In this document: one piece after another, positions 25,851 to 34,978 of the stretch
Position numbering within the stretch: the stretch's first letter is position 1
Layout of the letters: every line of letters begins with the position of its first letter
Source of the DNA: Saccharothrix carnea
GTDB lineage: Bacteria; Actinomycetota; Actinomycetes; Mycobacteriales; Pseudonocardiaceae
Assembly: GCF_003014735.1 (NCBI RefSeq)
Contig: NZ_PYAX01000017.1
Coordinates: 62,001 to 126,000 of the forward strand
Reading direction: 5' to 3'
DNA: 64,000 nt
The notes under the pieces: model-generated
Database searches by the model: none
Told to the model about the DNA's origin: nothing
What the model saw: only the letters and a program-made list of their open reading frames with translations
Made by a program: the position numbers and the translations under genes

Positions 25851-25860
25851 GACGGCCGTC
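25851..25860. promoter_or_regulatory. Short palindrome upstream of the catabolic operon
   Basis: GACGGCCGTC is perfectly self-complementary and lies 26 bases upstream of the SDR start codon, where a repressor site would act. Ten-bp palindromes are common in GC-rich DNA, so support is weak. Confidence 0.3.
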
Positions 25861-25959
25861 CAGAGTCTGCCCGATATCAACCCGCTCCCCCACCGTTGAC
25901 GTCTCCGGACCGGCGAGCCGACAGGCCGGCGCGGCAGGCCCGTGCCGCGCGCGTCCGGC

Positions 25960-26817
25960 TCAACGCCCGACCCGGGTGGCCCTGCCCGCGAGGAACTCGG
26001 TGGGCGTGCAGCCGGTGAGCGCGCGGAAGTCCCGGTTGAGGTGGGACTGGTCGGCGTAACCGCACGCCTGCGCGACGTCCGCCCACGCGGGCGGCGAGGC
26101 CCCGGTCAGCAGGGACACGGCGTGGTGCAGCCTGGCGACGCGGGCGACGGCTTTGGGTGGGAGGCCGATCTGCTCGCGGAACCGGGCCGCGAGGTGGTGG
26201 CGGGTCCAGCCGACCTCGTCGGCGAGCGCGTCGACGCGCACGCGACCCGCCGACGCGGTGAGCCGCTGCCACGCGCCGTGCACCTGCCTGGTCAGGACGA
26301 GGCCGTGGCGCACGCGCGCGGCCAGGTGGTCGTCCAGCAGCCGGAACCGGGCAGGCCAGTCGGGAGCCTCGGCGATCCGCTCGGTCAGCAGCCGCGCCTG
26401 CGCGCCGAGCAGGTCGTCGAGCCCGATGGCGGCGTTGGCCAACTCCCGCAGGGGCAGGCCGAACAACGCGTAGGCGCCCACGGGCGTCATCGCGATGGTG
26501 ATTCCCCGGGACGGTCCCGCCTGCTCCACCGTCCACGGCCGGTCCCGCAGCCCCAGGACCGGCGACGTCGGCACGTCACGCCCCGCGGCGGGATCCGGCG
26601 CGGTCGACCGGCGGACCGGCGGCGCTTCGAGTTCGACGGACACCACGACCACGCCGAGCGGGGCCATCCGCCAGGACGTCGGGTCCATCCACCGGTAGTC
26701 GTGCGCGGTGTAGGTCAGCACGTGGTCGGCCAGCCTCGGGTCGGGCAGGCCGAAGACGCGTTCGGCCGGCGTCCGCGCGACGTCGCGGCCCGGCACCACC
26801 AGCGACCAACCGGCCAT
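25960..26817 (-). CDS. AraC-family transcriptional regulator
   Basis: The 285-residue protein has a sensing N-terminal half and a C-terminal AraC double helix-turn-helix: VDALADEVGWTRHHLAARFREQIG and WADVAQACGYADQSHLNRDFRALTG. The N-terminal half carries LGLRDRPWTVEQAGPSRGITIAM, like the DUF6597-type sensor of similar regulators. It is divergent from the alpha/beta-hydrolase gene and upstream of the catabolic operon, either of which it may control. Confidence 0.93.
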   Translation of the reverse strand: MAGWSLVVPGRDVARTPAERVFGLPDPRLADHVLTYTAHDYRWMDPTSWRMAPLGVVVVSVELEAPPVRRSTAPDPAAGRDVPTSPVLGLRDRPWTVEQAGPSRGITIAMTPVGAYALFGLPLRELANAAIGLDDLLGAQARLLTERIAEAPDWPARFRLLDDHLAARVRHGLVLTRQVHGAWQRLTASAGRVRVDALADEVGWTRHHLAARFREQIGLPPKAVARVARLHHAVSLLTGASPPAWADVAQACGYADQSHLNRDFRALTGCTPTEFLAGRATRVGR

Positions 26818-26910
26818 CGGCCCTCCCCCACGGCCACCTTACTTTCGTCCAAGACGACCGGCGGAGCGGTCCTTAGGGTCGATTTCCCCCACGCGGAAGG
26901 GGATCCGCTC

Positions 26911-27789
26911 ATGACGAAGACCGGTGAGTTCAGGAGTCGGACGGCTCGGGCGCGGTACTTCGCCGCGTACGAACGGGCGATGGCCGAGTGCCCGACGCCC
27001 GACGACGTGGTCGACGTCGAGACCCGGCACGGCACCACCCGGGTCTACCGGTTCGGCGGTGGCGACGCGCCGCCGATCGTGCTGCTGCCGGGCCTCATGG
27101 CCACGTCCGCCTGTTACGCGCACCTGATCCCGGCGTTCGCGGCGCACCACCCGGTGTACACCGTCGACACGCTGGGCGAAGCGGGCCGCAGCGTGCAGAC
27201 CGCGCCGTTCCGGGGCATCCCGGACCGCGCGCGGTGCCTCGACGACGTGCTCGACCACCTGCGGCTCACCGACGTCCACCTGGTCGGCGCCTCCACCGGC
27301 GGGTGGCACGCGCTCAACCAGGCCATCCACGCGCCGGACCGGATCGCGTCGATCGGCCTGCTCGACCCGACCACGGTGACCGCACCGTTCCGCCCCTGGG
27401 TGGCCCTGTTCGGCCTGGTCGCGGGCGTGCTCGACCAGGAGTGGCCGTGGCGGCTCTTCCTGCGCCGGGCCGCGGGCGCGGACGTCGCGAGCCGACCGGA
27501 CGCGCGGCTGGTGCTCACCGCGTTGCGCACCTACCGGCCGCGGGTGCCGTTCCAGACGCGTCCCACCGACGACGAGATCCGGTCCGTGCGGCTGCCCGTG
27601 CTGGCCGTCTTCGGCGCGCGCAGCGTCGTGCAGGACTCGGTCGCCGCCGCCGACCGCCTCCGGGCGCTGCTCCCCCACGCCGAGGTCGACACCCTGCCGG
27701 ACGCGGGCCACGACGTGACCCTGCGGCCGCGGGACCGCGACCACGTCGTCGAACGGGTGCTGGACTTCGTCCCGCGCACGTCCGCGTGA
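26911..27789 (+). CDS. Alpha/beta hydrolase
   Basis: The 292-residue cytoplasmic protein has the fold's marks: IVLLPGLMATSACYAHLIP, the nucleophile elbow LVGASTGGWHAL (Ser about residue 130), an Asp near residue 245 and the late His in DAGHDVTLRP. It belongs to the general esterase/carboxylesterase group; substrate unknown. AGGGGATCC before the ATG at 26911 gives a fair ribosome site. Divergent from the AraC regulator. Confidence 0.9.
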   Translation: MTKTGEFRSRTARARYFAAYERAMAECPTPDDVVDVETRHGTTRVYRFGGGDAPPIVLLPGLMATSACYAHLIPAFAAHHPVYTVDTLGEAGRSVQTAPFRGIPDRARCLDDVLDHLRLTDVHLVGASTGGWHALNQAIHAPDRIASIGLLDPTTVTAPFRPWVALFGLVAGVLDQEWPWRLFLRRAAGADVASRPDARLVLTALRTYRPRVPFQTRPTDDEIRSVRLPVLAVFGARSVVQDSVAAADRLRALLPHAEVDTLPDAGHDVTLRPRDRDHVVERVLDFVPRTSA

Positions 27790-27858
27790 CCCGGAACGAG
27801 GTCCGACTGCGGTTACCATGGCCATTCGGTCACGACGCCACGACCAGGTGGGTGGGAG

Positions 27859-30624
27859 TTGGCCCGCAGGACACGAGTGCTGCTCGCGCTGGGTGTGATC
27901 TCGCCGGTCGGGTACTGGCTGATCGCCCGGTACGGCGTGCCCGGGATCGGGTGGTCGGCGCTCGCGGTCGGCGCGGCCGTCGCCGCGGCGCTCCGGTTAC
28001 CCGGGCGGACGACCAACCAGGTGTCCGGCCAGGTGCACGGTTCCGTCGTCCAGGCCGGTCGGATCGGCACGGTGGTGCTGACCGGGCCGCCGGCCGTACC
28101 CACCGGGCCGCACCAGGTCGTCGTCGGCGAGATACCGAAGGAACCACCGGACTTCCAGGCACGCCCGTCCGCCGGTCGCCACCTGTCCGCGCTGGCCGGG
28201 CGCAGCGGCGTCGTCGTGGTGTGCGCCATGACCGGTCAGCGGGGCGTCGGCAAGTCGCAGTTGGCCGCCGCGTACGCGCGCGACCGCATCCGCGCGGGTT
28301 TCCCGCTGGTGGCGTGGATCGCCGCGGAGACACCGGCCCTGGTCCTGGCGGGCATGGACGAGGTCGGTGTCCGGCTCGGCCTGCGCGGCCCGCAGGACGA
28401 CGTGCGCAGCACCGCCGCGAGAGTGCGCTCCTGGCTGGAGAACCGGAACGAGCCCGCGTTGCTGGTGTTCGACAACGCCACGGACGCCGACGCGCTCATC
28501 CCGTTCATCCCCGCGTCCGGCGGCACGCAGGTCGTGATCACCAGCACCCACCAGTCGATGGGCAACCTCGGCGCGTTGTTCGTGCTGGACGTGTTCACCG
28601 AGGAGGAAGCGCTCGCGTTCCTCGCCGCGGCGACCCGCCGCCACGACCACCGCGGCGCCGACGAACTCGCCCACGAGCTCGGACGGCTGCCGCTGGCACT
28701 GGCGCAGGCCGCGGCGGTCGTGCGGTCGCAGCGGCTGGACTACCCCACCTACCTGGCCCGGTTGCGGTCCACGCCCGTCGAGCAGTACCTGGTGCGCCGT
28801 CCCGGCGAGTCCTACCCGCACGGCGCCGCCGAGGCGATCCTGCTGTCGTTGGACGAAGTCGGGTTCACCGATGGTGGCTTGGCCGCGCGCATGCTGCAAC
28901 TGCTGGCGGTGCTGTCGCCGGACGGCGTGCCGCACGCGGTGCTGCGACTCGGCGCCACGGCGGCCGAGGCGGACGCCGAGCTGGAACGCCTCGCCGCGGG
29001 CTCGGTGGTGACGTTCAGCGTGGACGGCGAGAACGTCATCATGCACCGCCTGGTGCAACGCGTGATCCGCGACCGGTGCGCGTTCGACGGCACGCTGGAG
29101 GCCGTGGTCGACACCGCGATCACCCGGTTGCGGATCCTGCTGCACGACGAGTCCGAGGCGTTGCAGCGGCGCCGCGAGTCCGACGCCCTGATCCGGCAGG
29201 TCTCCGCGCTGTGGGAGCACTGCCCGGTCGACCGGGTCCGCTCCACGGCGTTGTTCGGCGCGTTGATCGAGCTGCGCACCTGGGCGGTGCGCCAGCTCAT
29301 CCAGACGACCGACCTGGGTCGGGCCGAACTCGTGGCCAACGAGGTCGCCGCCGACGCCGAACGGCTGTTGCCGCCGGACGACCTGCGCGTGCACGAGGCC
29401 CGCCACGACCTGGCCACCGTCTACCTCTACTCCGGACGCGTCGCGGTCGCGATCGACCTGCGCGAGCGCACGGCGGCTGGGGTCGAGCGCCTGCTCGGCC
29501 GCGACCACGCCACCACGCTGCGGTTCCGCCGCGACCTGGCGGCGGCCTACGTGCTCACCGGCAGGCTCGGCCAGGCCATCGCGCTCTACGAGAGCGTCAC
29601 CGCCGACGTGCAGCGGCTGCCCGTCGACCGGGCGACGCTCGTCGCCTACCTGCACGAGCTGGCCTCGGCCTACGACCGGGCGGGCAGGCCCACCGAGGCC
29701 AGGACCGCGTTCGACCGCGCCCTGCACGAGGCGGAGGCCGCCTTCGGTGCCGACCACCCGTCCGCGGCGCTGATCCGGGAGAACCGGCGCTGGGTGGTGG
29801 AGGCCGAACCACCGGCCCCCGCGGCGCCCGCGCGCGGTGTCGCGGTCCGGCCGCGGCTGCTGGGCGCGACGGTGGGCGTCGTCCAGGAGGGCTGGGTCAG
29901 CGGTCGGGCCCACGCCGAGATCTCCGCGCTGCGCGACCGGCTCGACCGGCTGCAGGCCCGGGTACCCGATGACGACCTGGTCGTGCGTGCGTGCGGCGAG
30001 CTGGTCCGGGCCTACGTCCGCGTGGGCCGCACCGAGGAGGCGGTCGCCCTGGCCGAGCACAACCTCCGGGTCGCCGGGCGCCGGGCGAACCCGGGCGGCA
30101 TCGACCTCGGCGAGGTCCGCGACGAGCTGGCCCTGACCCGCGAAGCCTCGGGCGACTTCGCGGAGGCCGCCCGCCTGTACGCCGTGACGCGGGACGAGCG
30201 AGCCGCCCGGCACGGACCCGGCAGCGCCGCCACGCTGGTGAGCGAGGACCACCTGGCCCGCGTCACGCTGGCGTCCGGGCACGTGGAGGAGGCGGTCGAG
30301 CGGTTCCGCCGCACCCTCGCGGCGGCCCAGCGGATCTTCGGCGCCGAGGGGCGGGCGACCGCGCCGTACCACAACAACCTGGGTCGGGCGCACGAGGCGG
30401 CAGGCCGACCGGAGCAGGCGTTCGACTGCTACGCCGAGGCCGCCGCGATCGCGCGCGAGCGGCTGGGCCTCGACCACGCGGAAACCGGGTTCTACCAGTC
30501 GAACGCCGCCCGGGTCCGACCGATCAAGTCCCTCGGGCAGGCACCGCGCTCAAGAGCTCCCGCACCCGGTGACAGCCCGTTCACCACGCCGCGCCTGGCC
30601 GCCCCACCGGTCATCGGGGAGTAG
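27859..30624 (+). CDS. STAND NTPase: membrane anchor, NB-ARC-like domain, TPR repeats
   Basis: The 921-residue protein begins with a short basic N-terminus and one or two membrane spans (about residues 7-45), then a beta-rich NQVSGQVHGSVVQAGRIGTV segment that is common just before the NTPase in actinomycete STAND proteins. The NTPase follows: P-loop TGQRGVGKSQLAAAYA (about 125-138), Walker B ALLVFDNATDAD, and an RNBS-like GRLPLALAQAAAVV. About 450 residues of TPR-like helical repeats complete it. STAND proteins act as switchable sensors in signalling or anti-phage immunity. The listed start is a TTG; an in-frame GTG at 27877 with an AGGA site is possible. A rare TTA codon occurs at 27997-27999. 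Confidence 0.85.
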   Translation: MARRTRVLLALGVISPVGYWLIARYGVPGIGWSALAVGAAVAAALRLPGRTTNQVSGQVHGSVVQAGRIGTVVLTGPPAVPTGPHQVVVGEIPKEPPDFQARPSAGRHLSALAGRSGVVVVCAMTGQRGVGKSQLAAAYARDRIRAGFPLVAWIAAETPALVLAGMDEVGVRLGLRGPQDDVRSTAARVRSWLENRNEPALLVFDNATDADALIPFIPASGGTQVVITSTHQSMGNLGALFVLDVFTEEEALAFLAAATRRHDHRGADELAHELGRLPLALAQAAAVVRSQRLDYPTYLARLRSTPVEQYLVRRPGESYPHGAAEAILLSLDEVGFTDGGLAARMLQLLAVLSPDGVPHAVLRLGATAAEADAELERLAAGSVVTFSVDGENVIMHRLVQRVIRDRCAFDGTLEAVVDTAITRLRILLHDESEALQRRRESDALIRQVSALWEHCPVDRVRSTALFGALIELRTWAVRQLIQTTDLGRAELVANEVAADAERLLPPDDLRVHEARHDLATVYLYSGRVAVAIDLRERTAAGVERLLGRDHATTLRFRRDLAAAYVLTGRLGQAIALYESVTADVQRLPVDRATLVAYLHELASAYDRAGRPTEARTAFDRALHEAEAAFGADHPSAALIRENRRWVVEAEPPAPAAPARGVAVRPRLLGATVGVVQEGWVSGRAHAEISALRDRLDRLQARVPDDDLVVRACGELVRAYVRVGRTEEAVALAEHNLRVAGRRANPGGIDLGEVRDELALTREASGDFAEAARLYAVTRDERAARHGPGSAATLVSEDHLARVTLASGHVEEAVERFRRTLAAAQRIFGAEGRATAPYHNNLGRAHEAAGRPEQAFDCYAEAAAIARERLGLDHAETGFYQSNAARVRPIKSLGQAPRSRAPAPGDSPFTTPRLAAPPVIGE

Positions 30625-30650
30625 GTGGCGGCCACCGCGTGACCGCCACC
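30624..30650. terminator. Hairpin between the STAND gene and htpG
   Basis: GGTGGCGG and CCGCCACC form an 8-bp stem in the short gap between these convergent genes. Confidence 0.5.
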
Positions 30651-30661
30651 CGCTCACCACC

Positions 30662-32527
30662 TCACAACGTCCGCTCCAGGTGCTCGGCCAGCAGCCGGAC
30701 GAAGCGGGACGGGTCGGGCAGGTCGCCGCCCTCGGCGAGCAGCGCCAAGCCGTGCACCAGCTCGGCCGACTCGACCAGCGACGCGTCCTCACCACCGCGG
30801 TCGGCGAAGGCCTTGTGCAGGCCGGTGATCAGGGCGTGGTCGGGGTTGAGCTCGAGGATCCGCTTGACCGGCGGCAGTTCCTGGCCCATCGCCCGGTACA
30901 TCTTCTCCAGGGTCGGGGTCAGGTCGTGGGCGTCGCCGACGACGCAGGCGGGCGAGGTGGTGAGCCGCGAGGACAGCCGCACCTCCTTCACCCGGTCGGT
31001 CAAGGTCGTGCTCATCCACTCCAGGAAGTCGGCGAAGTCCTTCTGCCGCTCCTGCGCCCGTGCCTTCTCCTCCTCGGTCTCCAGGTCGACCTGGCCCTTG
31101 GCGATCGACTGGAACGTCTTGCCCCGGTACCCGGGCACGGCGTCGACCCACATCTCGTCGATCGGGTCGGTGAGGATCAGCACCTCGAAGCCCTTGGCCC
31201 GCAGCGCCTCCAGGTGCGGCGAGTTCTCCACGGTGGCCCGCGAGTCACCCGTCATGTAGTAGACGTGCTGCTGGTCGTCCTTCATCCGCTCGACGTACGC
31301 CGCGAGCGTGGTCGGCTTCCCGGCGTCGGCGGTGGAGGCGAACGAGGCGATGTCGAGGATGGCGTCCCGGTTGTCGGGGTCGCTGAGCAGGCCTTCCTTG
31401 ACCGCGCCGCCGAACTCGCGCCAGAACGTCTCGTACGACTCCGGCTTGTCCGCCATCAGGCCCTTGACCGTCGACAGCACCTTCTTCACCAGCCGGCGGC
31501 GCACCAGCTGGATCTGGCGGTCCTGCTGCAGCAGCTCGCGCGACACGTTGAGCGACAGGTCCTGGGCGTCCACCACGCCCTTGACGAACCGGAGGTACTC
31601 CGGCATCAGCTCTTCGCAGTCGTCCATGATGAACACGCGCTTGACGTAGAGCTGCACACCGCGCTTGCGCTCGCGCATGAACAGGTCCAGCGGCGCCTGG
31701 GACGGGATGAACAGCAGCGCCTGGTACTCGAACACGCCCTCGCCGTGCATGCGGATCGTCTCGAGCGGCTTGTTCCAGTCGTGGCTGACGTGCCGGTAGA
31801 ACTCGGCGTACTCGTCCTCGGTGACCTCGGACGCGGGCCGCGCCCACAGGGCCTTGCGCGAGTTGATCGTGGTCGGCTCGGCGCCGTCCTCCTTGGCGAG
31901 CCTGATCGGCCAGGTGATGAAATCGGCGTACCGCTTGACGATCTCGGTGATCTTCGCGGTCGAGGTGTAGTCGGCCAGGTGGTCCTCGGGGTCGGCCGGC
32001 TTGAGGTGGAGGGTGACGGAGGTGCCCTGCGGCGCGTCCGCGACGTCCTCGATCGTGTAGGTGCCCTCGCCGGTGGACTCCCACCGGACGCCCTCCGCGC
32101 GCGGGTGCCTGGTCACCAGCGTGACCTTGTCGGCGACCATGAACGACGAGTAGAAGCCGATGCCGAACTGGCCGATGAGGTCCTGCGAGGCGGCGTCCTT
32201 CGACTCCTTCAGCTTCTGCAGGAACTCGGCGGTACCGGATTTCGCGATCGTGCCGATGAGCCCGATCACCTCGTCGCGCGTCATGCCGATGCCGTTGTCG
32301 CGGACCGTGAGCGTGCGCGCCTCCCGGTCGACCTCGACGGCGACGTGGAGGTCCGACGTGTCCGCGACCAGGTCCTTGTCGCGGAACGTCTCCAGCCGGA
32401 GCTTGTCCAGCGCGTCCGAGGCGTTGGACACGAGCTCGCGCAGGAACGTGTCCTTGTTCGAGTAGACCGAGTGGATCATCAGCCGCAGGAGCTGACGCGC
32501 CTCCGACTGGAACTCGAGCGTTTCCAC
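30662..32527 (-). CDS. htpG: Molecular chaperone HtpG (Hsp90)
   Basis: The 621-residue protein is a bacterial Hsp90. The N-terminal ATPase has [28 protein letters not shown], and [15 protein letters not shown]; the middle domain has the catalytic Arg region and [22 protein letters not shown] followed by [13 protein letters not shown] at 32527 has AAAGGA six bases upstream and starts with the family-typical [20 protein letters not shown]. It is convergent with the STAND gene and divergent from the RNA-repair locus. Confidence 0.98.
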
Positions 32528-32693
32528 GTTCGTCCTTTCTCTTCCGACCTTCGTCGACCCGTCATCGTATCCAGTCGCGCGGCGGGGCCGCCGCGTCACC
32601 GAAAACCGGTCGATCGACCCGGCCCCGATCTTTATCGTTCACCCGGATCCGGGGGGTGGGAGGGGTGATGCGCACGCCGTACCCGCGCACGCC

Positions 32694-32816
32694 GTGCCGG
32701 CCGCGGTGCTCGACGCGCAGGCACGCCGGTTCAGCCCGCCGCACCCGTGGCAGGCCCACCGCACCTGGTACGTCGGCGCGGACGGCGCCGTGGACGACGA
32801 CGCCGGGGAGCCGTGA
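32694..32816 (+). pseudogene. Tail of a lost gene, possibly a P-loop kinase, coupled to the RNA-repair gene
   Basis: A frame with coding-type composition reads VPAAVLDAQARRFSPPHPW and WYVGADGAVDDDAGEP and stops in a TGATG overlap with the start of the RNA-repair gene. The VP..VL..Q.RRF..P pattern resembles the C-terminal end of AAA_33-type nucleotide/polynucleotide kinases. The frame stays open upstream to at least 32571, with no start or kinase motifs, and htpG starts divergently at 32527, so a full gene does not fit. It may be the 3' end of a deleted partner gene, or a real small protein. Confidence 0.35.
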
Positions 32817-34978
32817 TGCGCACGAGCGAGGAGGTCTACCACCAGATCCGCTGGGACCCGCGGCTCGACCCGGCCCGGTTCGTGGTCGGCGTGCAGCAGC
32901 GCGGGGCGCGGCCGAAGCGGGTGGCGCTGCCCGCGTTCACGCCGGGCGGTGAGGTGCCGTGGCACCGGGTGCTGTTCGTCGAGGCGGACGGCGAGGTGGT
33001 GTGGGATCGGGCCACCGGGCTCGACCGGGTGGGCGAGTCGGGCGCGGGACGGGTGCGCGCACCGCGCCGCCTGCGTGCGCCGCTGTTCACCGCGAGCACC
33101 CCGCACTCTTGGGTGCACGGCTGGGTCCCCACCCGCGAGGCCGCGCCGGCGGTGCCACTCGACACCGTGACCGTGTTGACCTGGAACGTCTTGTGGGACC
33201 GCTACGACAGCGACCGCATCGACACGGCCCGCCGCCGTCCGCTGCTGTTCGGCGAGCTGGCGGCGGCCGACGCGGACGTCATCGCGTTGCAGGAGGTCGA
33301 ACCGGACCTGCTCGCCGCGCTCCTCGCCCAGCCGTGGGTGCGGGCGGGCTACACGGTCGACGTCGACCCGACCGGACCGGACGTCGACCGCACCGGTCTG
33401 GTGGTGCTGAGCCGGTTGCCCGTGGTCGAGGCCGCGCGGTTGCCGCTCGGCTCGCACAAGGCCGTGAGCGCGGTCGTGGTCGAGACCGGCCACGGGCCGC
33501 TCGTCATCGCGGCCACCCACCTGACCAGCGACCACACCGCGAACGGACCGGCCAAGCGGCGCGCCCAGCTGGTGCGCGTCGCGGAGGCGCTCGCCGGGGT
33601 GGAGGGCGATGTGGCGCTGGTCGGCGACTTCAACGACGGCGGACGGCGACCGGCCGCCGCGCTCGGCATGCGTGACGCGTGGCTGGAGGCGCGGGACGAT
33701 GAGCCGCCGACGTTCGACCCGGCGGTGAACCCGCTGGCCGCCGTGTCCTCGCTGACCGGGCGGCGGTCGCGGCTGGACCGGGTGTTCGTGCGCGGGCAGG
33801 TGCGGTGCGCCGGTGCGGAGCTGGTGGGCGACCGGCCCGTGAACGGCCTGTTCGCGTCCGACCACTACGGCGTGCCGGCCCGGTTGGCGCCCGCCGTACC
33901 GGCCGCGACGCCCAGTCCACTCGACCACCGAGGGCCGCTGGATTCACCCGGTCCAGCGATCAGGTCCGGCAACTTTTCCGCCGACCATTTCGTTGCCGGG
34001 AAAGAAGGAGGCGGCGGCGCGGCACCCGAGCTCGGTTCCCCGCCGACCCCGCCGACCCCGCGGACCGCCGTGGTGTGGCTGCCGGGGCCGTGGGAGGAGG
34101 TCGAGCGGGTCCGCCGGGAGCACGACCACCGGGCCGACCGCTGGCCCCCGCACGTGACCCTGCTGTTCGGATTCGTCCCCGAGTCGGACTTCGACCGGGC
34201 CGTGCCGCTGCTGGCCGAGGCGGTCACCGAGGTGCCGCCGTTCCTGGTGCGGGTGGCGGGCGTGCGCGAGTTCGGGCCCGACGTGGTGTGGCTGGACCCG
34301 GCGGCGGCCGGTAGCGCGCCGTGGACGGCGTTGCACGACGCTGTGCGTCGCCCGTTCCCTGCCTGCCGGACCAGGCGCGACTTCACCCCGCACCTCACGG
34401 TCGGGAGCTCACGGCAAGCGGCGGAGCGCATCGGCGCGCGCTCGGACCGGGTGGACGAGGTGGTGGTGCTGTCGCGGCGTGGTGCTGTCGCGGCGTGGTG
34501 CTGTCGCGGCGTGGTGCTGTCGCGGCGCGGTGCTGTCGCGGCGCGGTGCTGTCGCGGCGCGGTGCTGTCGCGGCGCGGTGCTGTCGCGGCGCGGTGCTGT
34601 CGCGGCGCGGTGCCGGCCCGATGCTCCCCCGCGCGGCGATCGCGCTCGGCACCGGCGAGGTCCGGTGGATCGAGGAACCCGCGACACCTGCCGGACCGTC
34701 GTTGGACGCGGTGGCCGGCCGCGTCACCCGAGCGTTGTCGGACGCGCTGGACGTGGTGCACGTCGTCGGGTCGCGGCGGGTGGGCTGCGCGTTGCCCGAC
34801 GCGGACCTGGACCTGGTCGTGGAGGGCGATCCGGCCGCGGTCGCTGAACGGGTGGCCGCCGCGTTGCCCGGGGTGGCCGGCCGGCCGGTGGTCGGTGCCC
34901 GGTCGCCGGGGTTCCGGCTGGCCGTGGCCGGGCTCGGGGTCGACCTCGCGGTGGCCGGTGACGACGGGGTGGCGTTGA
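32816..34978 (+). CDS. RNA-repair multidomain protein, N-terminal part: MJ1316 + EEP + LigT-like
   Basis: From the ATG at 32816: an MJ1316/DUF504-type RNA end-recognition domain (about residues 1-95: EEVYHQIRWDPRLDPARF and VPWHRVLFVEADGEVVWDR), an endonuclease/exonuclease/phosphatase domain (about 115-360: LTWNVLWDRYDSDR, IALQEVEPD, VGDFNDGG, FASDHYGV), a Pro/Gly linker, and a LigT-type 2H phosphoesterase (about 415-545) with its two HxT motifs in PPHVTLLFGF and TPHLTVGSS. After residue 550 the frame enters nine 16-bp repeats, giving a 16-residue Arg/Cys/Ala repeat, and then leaves the family sequence until a stop at 34978. Related proteins continue into a nucleotidyltransferase, which here lies in another frame. 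Confidence 0.85.
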   Translation: MRTSEEVYHQIRWDPRLDPARFVVGVQQRGARPKRVALPAFTPGGEVPWHRVLFVEADGEVVWDRATGLDRVGESGAGRVRAPRRLRAPLFTASTPHSWVHGWVPTREAAPAVPLDTVTVLTWNVLWDRYDSDRIDTARRRPLLFGELAAADADVIALQEVEPDLLAALLAQPWVRAGYTVDVDPTGPDVDRTGLVVLSRLPVVEAARLPLGSHKAVSAVVVETGHGPLVIAATHLTSDHTANGPAKRRAQLVRVAEALAGVEGDVALVGDFNDGGRRPAAALGMRDAWLEARDDEPPTFDPAVNPLAAVSSLTGRRSRLDRVFVRGQVRCAGAELVGDRPVNGLFASDHYGVPARLAPAVPAATPSPLDHRGPLDSPGPAIRSGNFSADHFVAGKEGGGGAAPELGSPPTPPTPRTAVVWLPGPWEEVERVRREHDHRADRWPPHVTLLFGFVPESDFDRAVPLLAEAVTEVPPFLVRVAGVREFGPDVVWLDPAAAGSAPWTALHDAVRRPFPACRTRRDFTPHLTVGSSRQAAERIGARSDRVDEVVVLSRRGAVAAWCCRGVVLSRRGAVAARCCRGAVLSRRGAVAARCCRGAVPARCSPARRSRSAPARSGGSRNPRHLPDRRWTRWPAASPERCRTRWTWCTSSGRGGWAARCPTRTWTWSWRAIRPRSLNGWPPRCPGWPAGRWSVPGRRGSGWPWPGSGSTSRWPVTTGWR
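34465..34608. repeat. Nine tandem copies of a 16-bp unit inside the RNA-repair gene
   Basis: The unit is GGTGCTGTCGCGGCGY: three copies ending in T (34465-34512) then six ending in C (34513-34608), with a partial copy after. Because 16 is not a multiple of three, each unit gained or lost changes the reading frame. With 1, 4, 7 or 10 copies the LigT domain would read directly into the nucleotidyltransferase; with the nine present it does not. Confidence 0.97.

Noticed and set aside
33966..33999. CCGGCAAC/GTTGCCGG inverted repeat in the EEP-LigT linker as a terminator or inserted element
   Set aside because: It is in frame within a Pro/Gly linker with an 18-base loop; no target duplication or T run is present.
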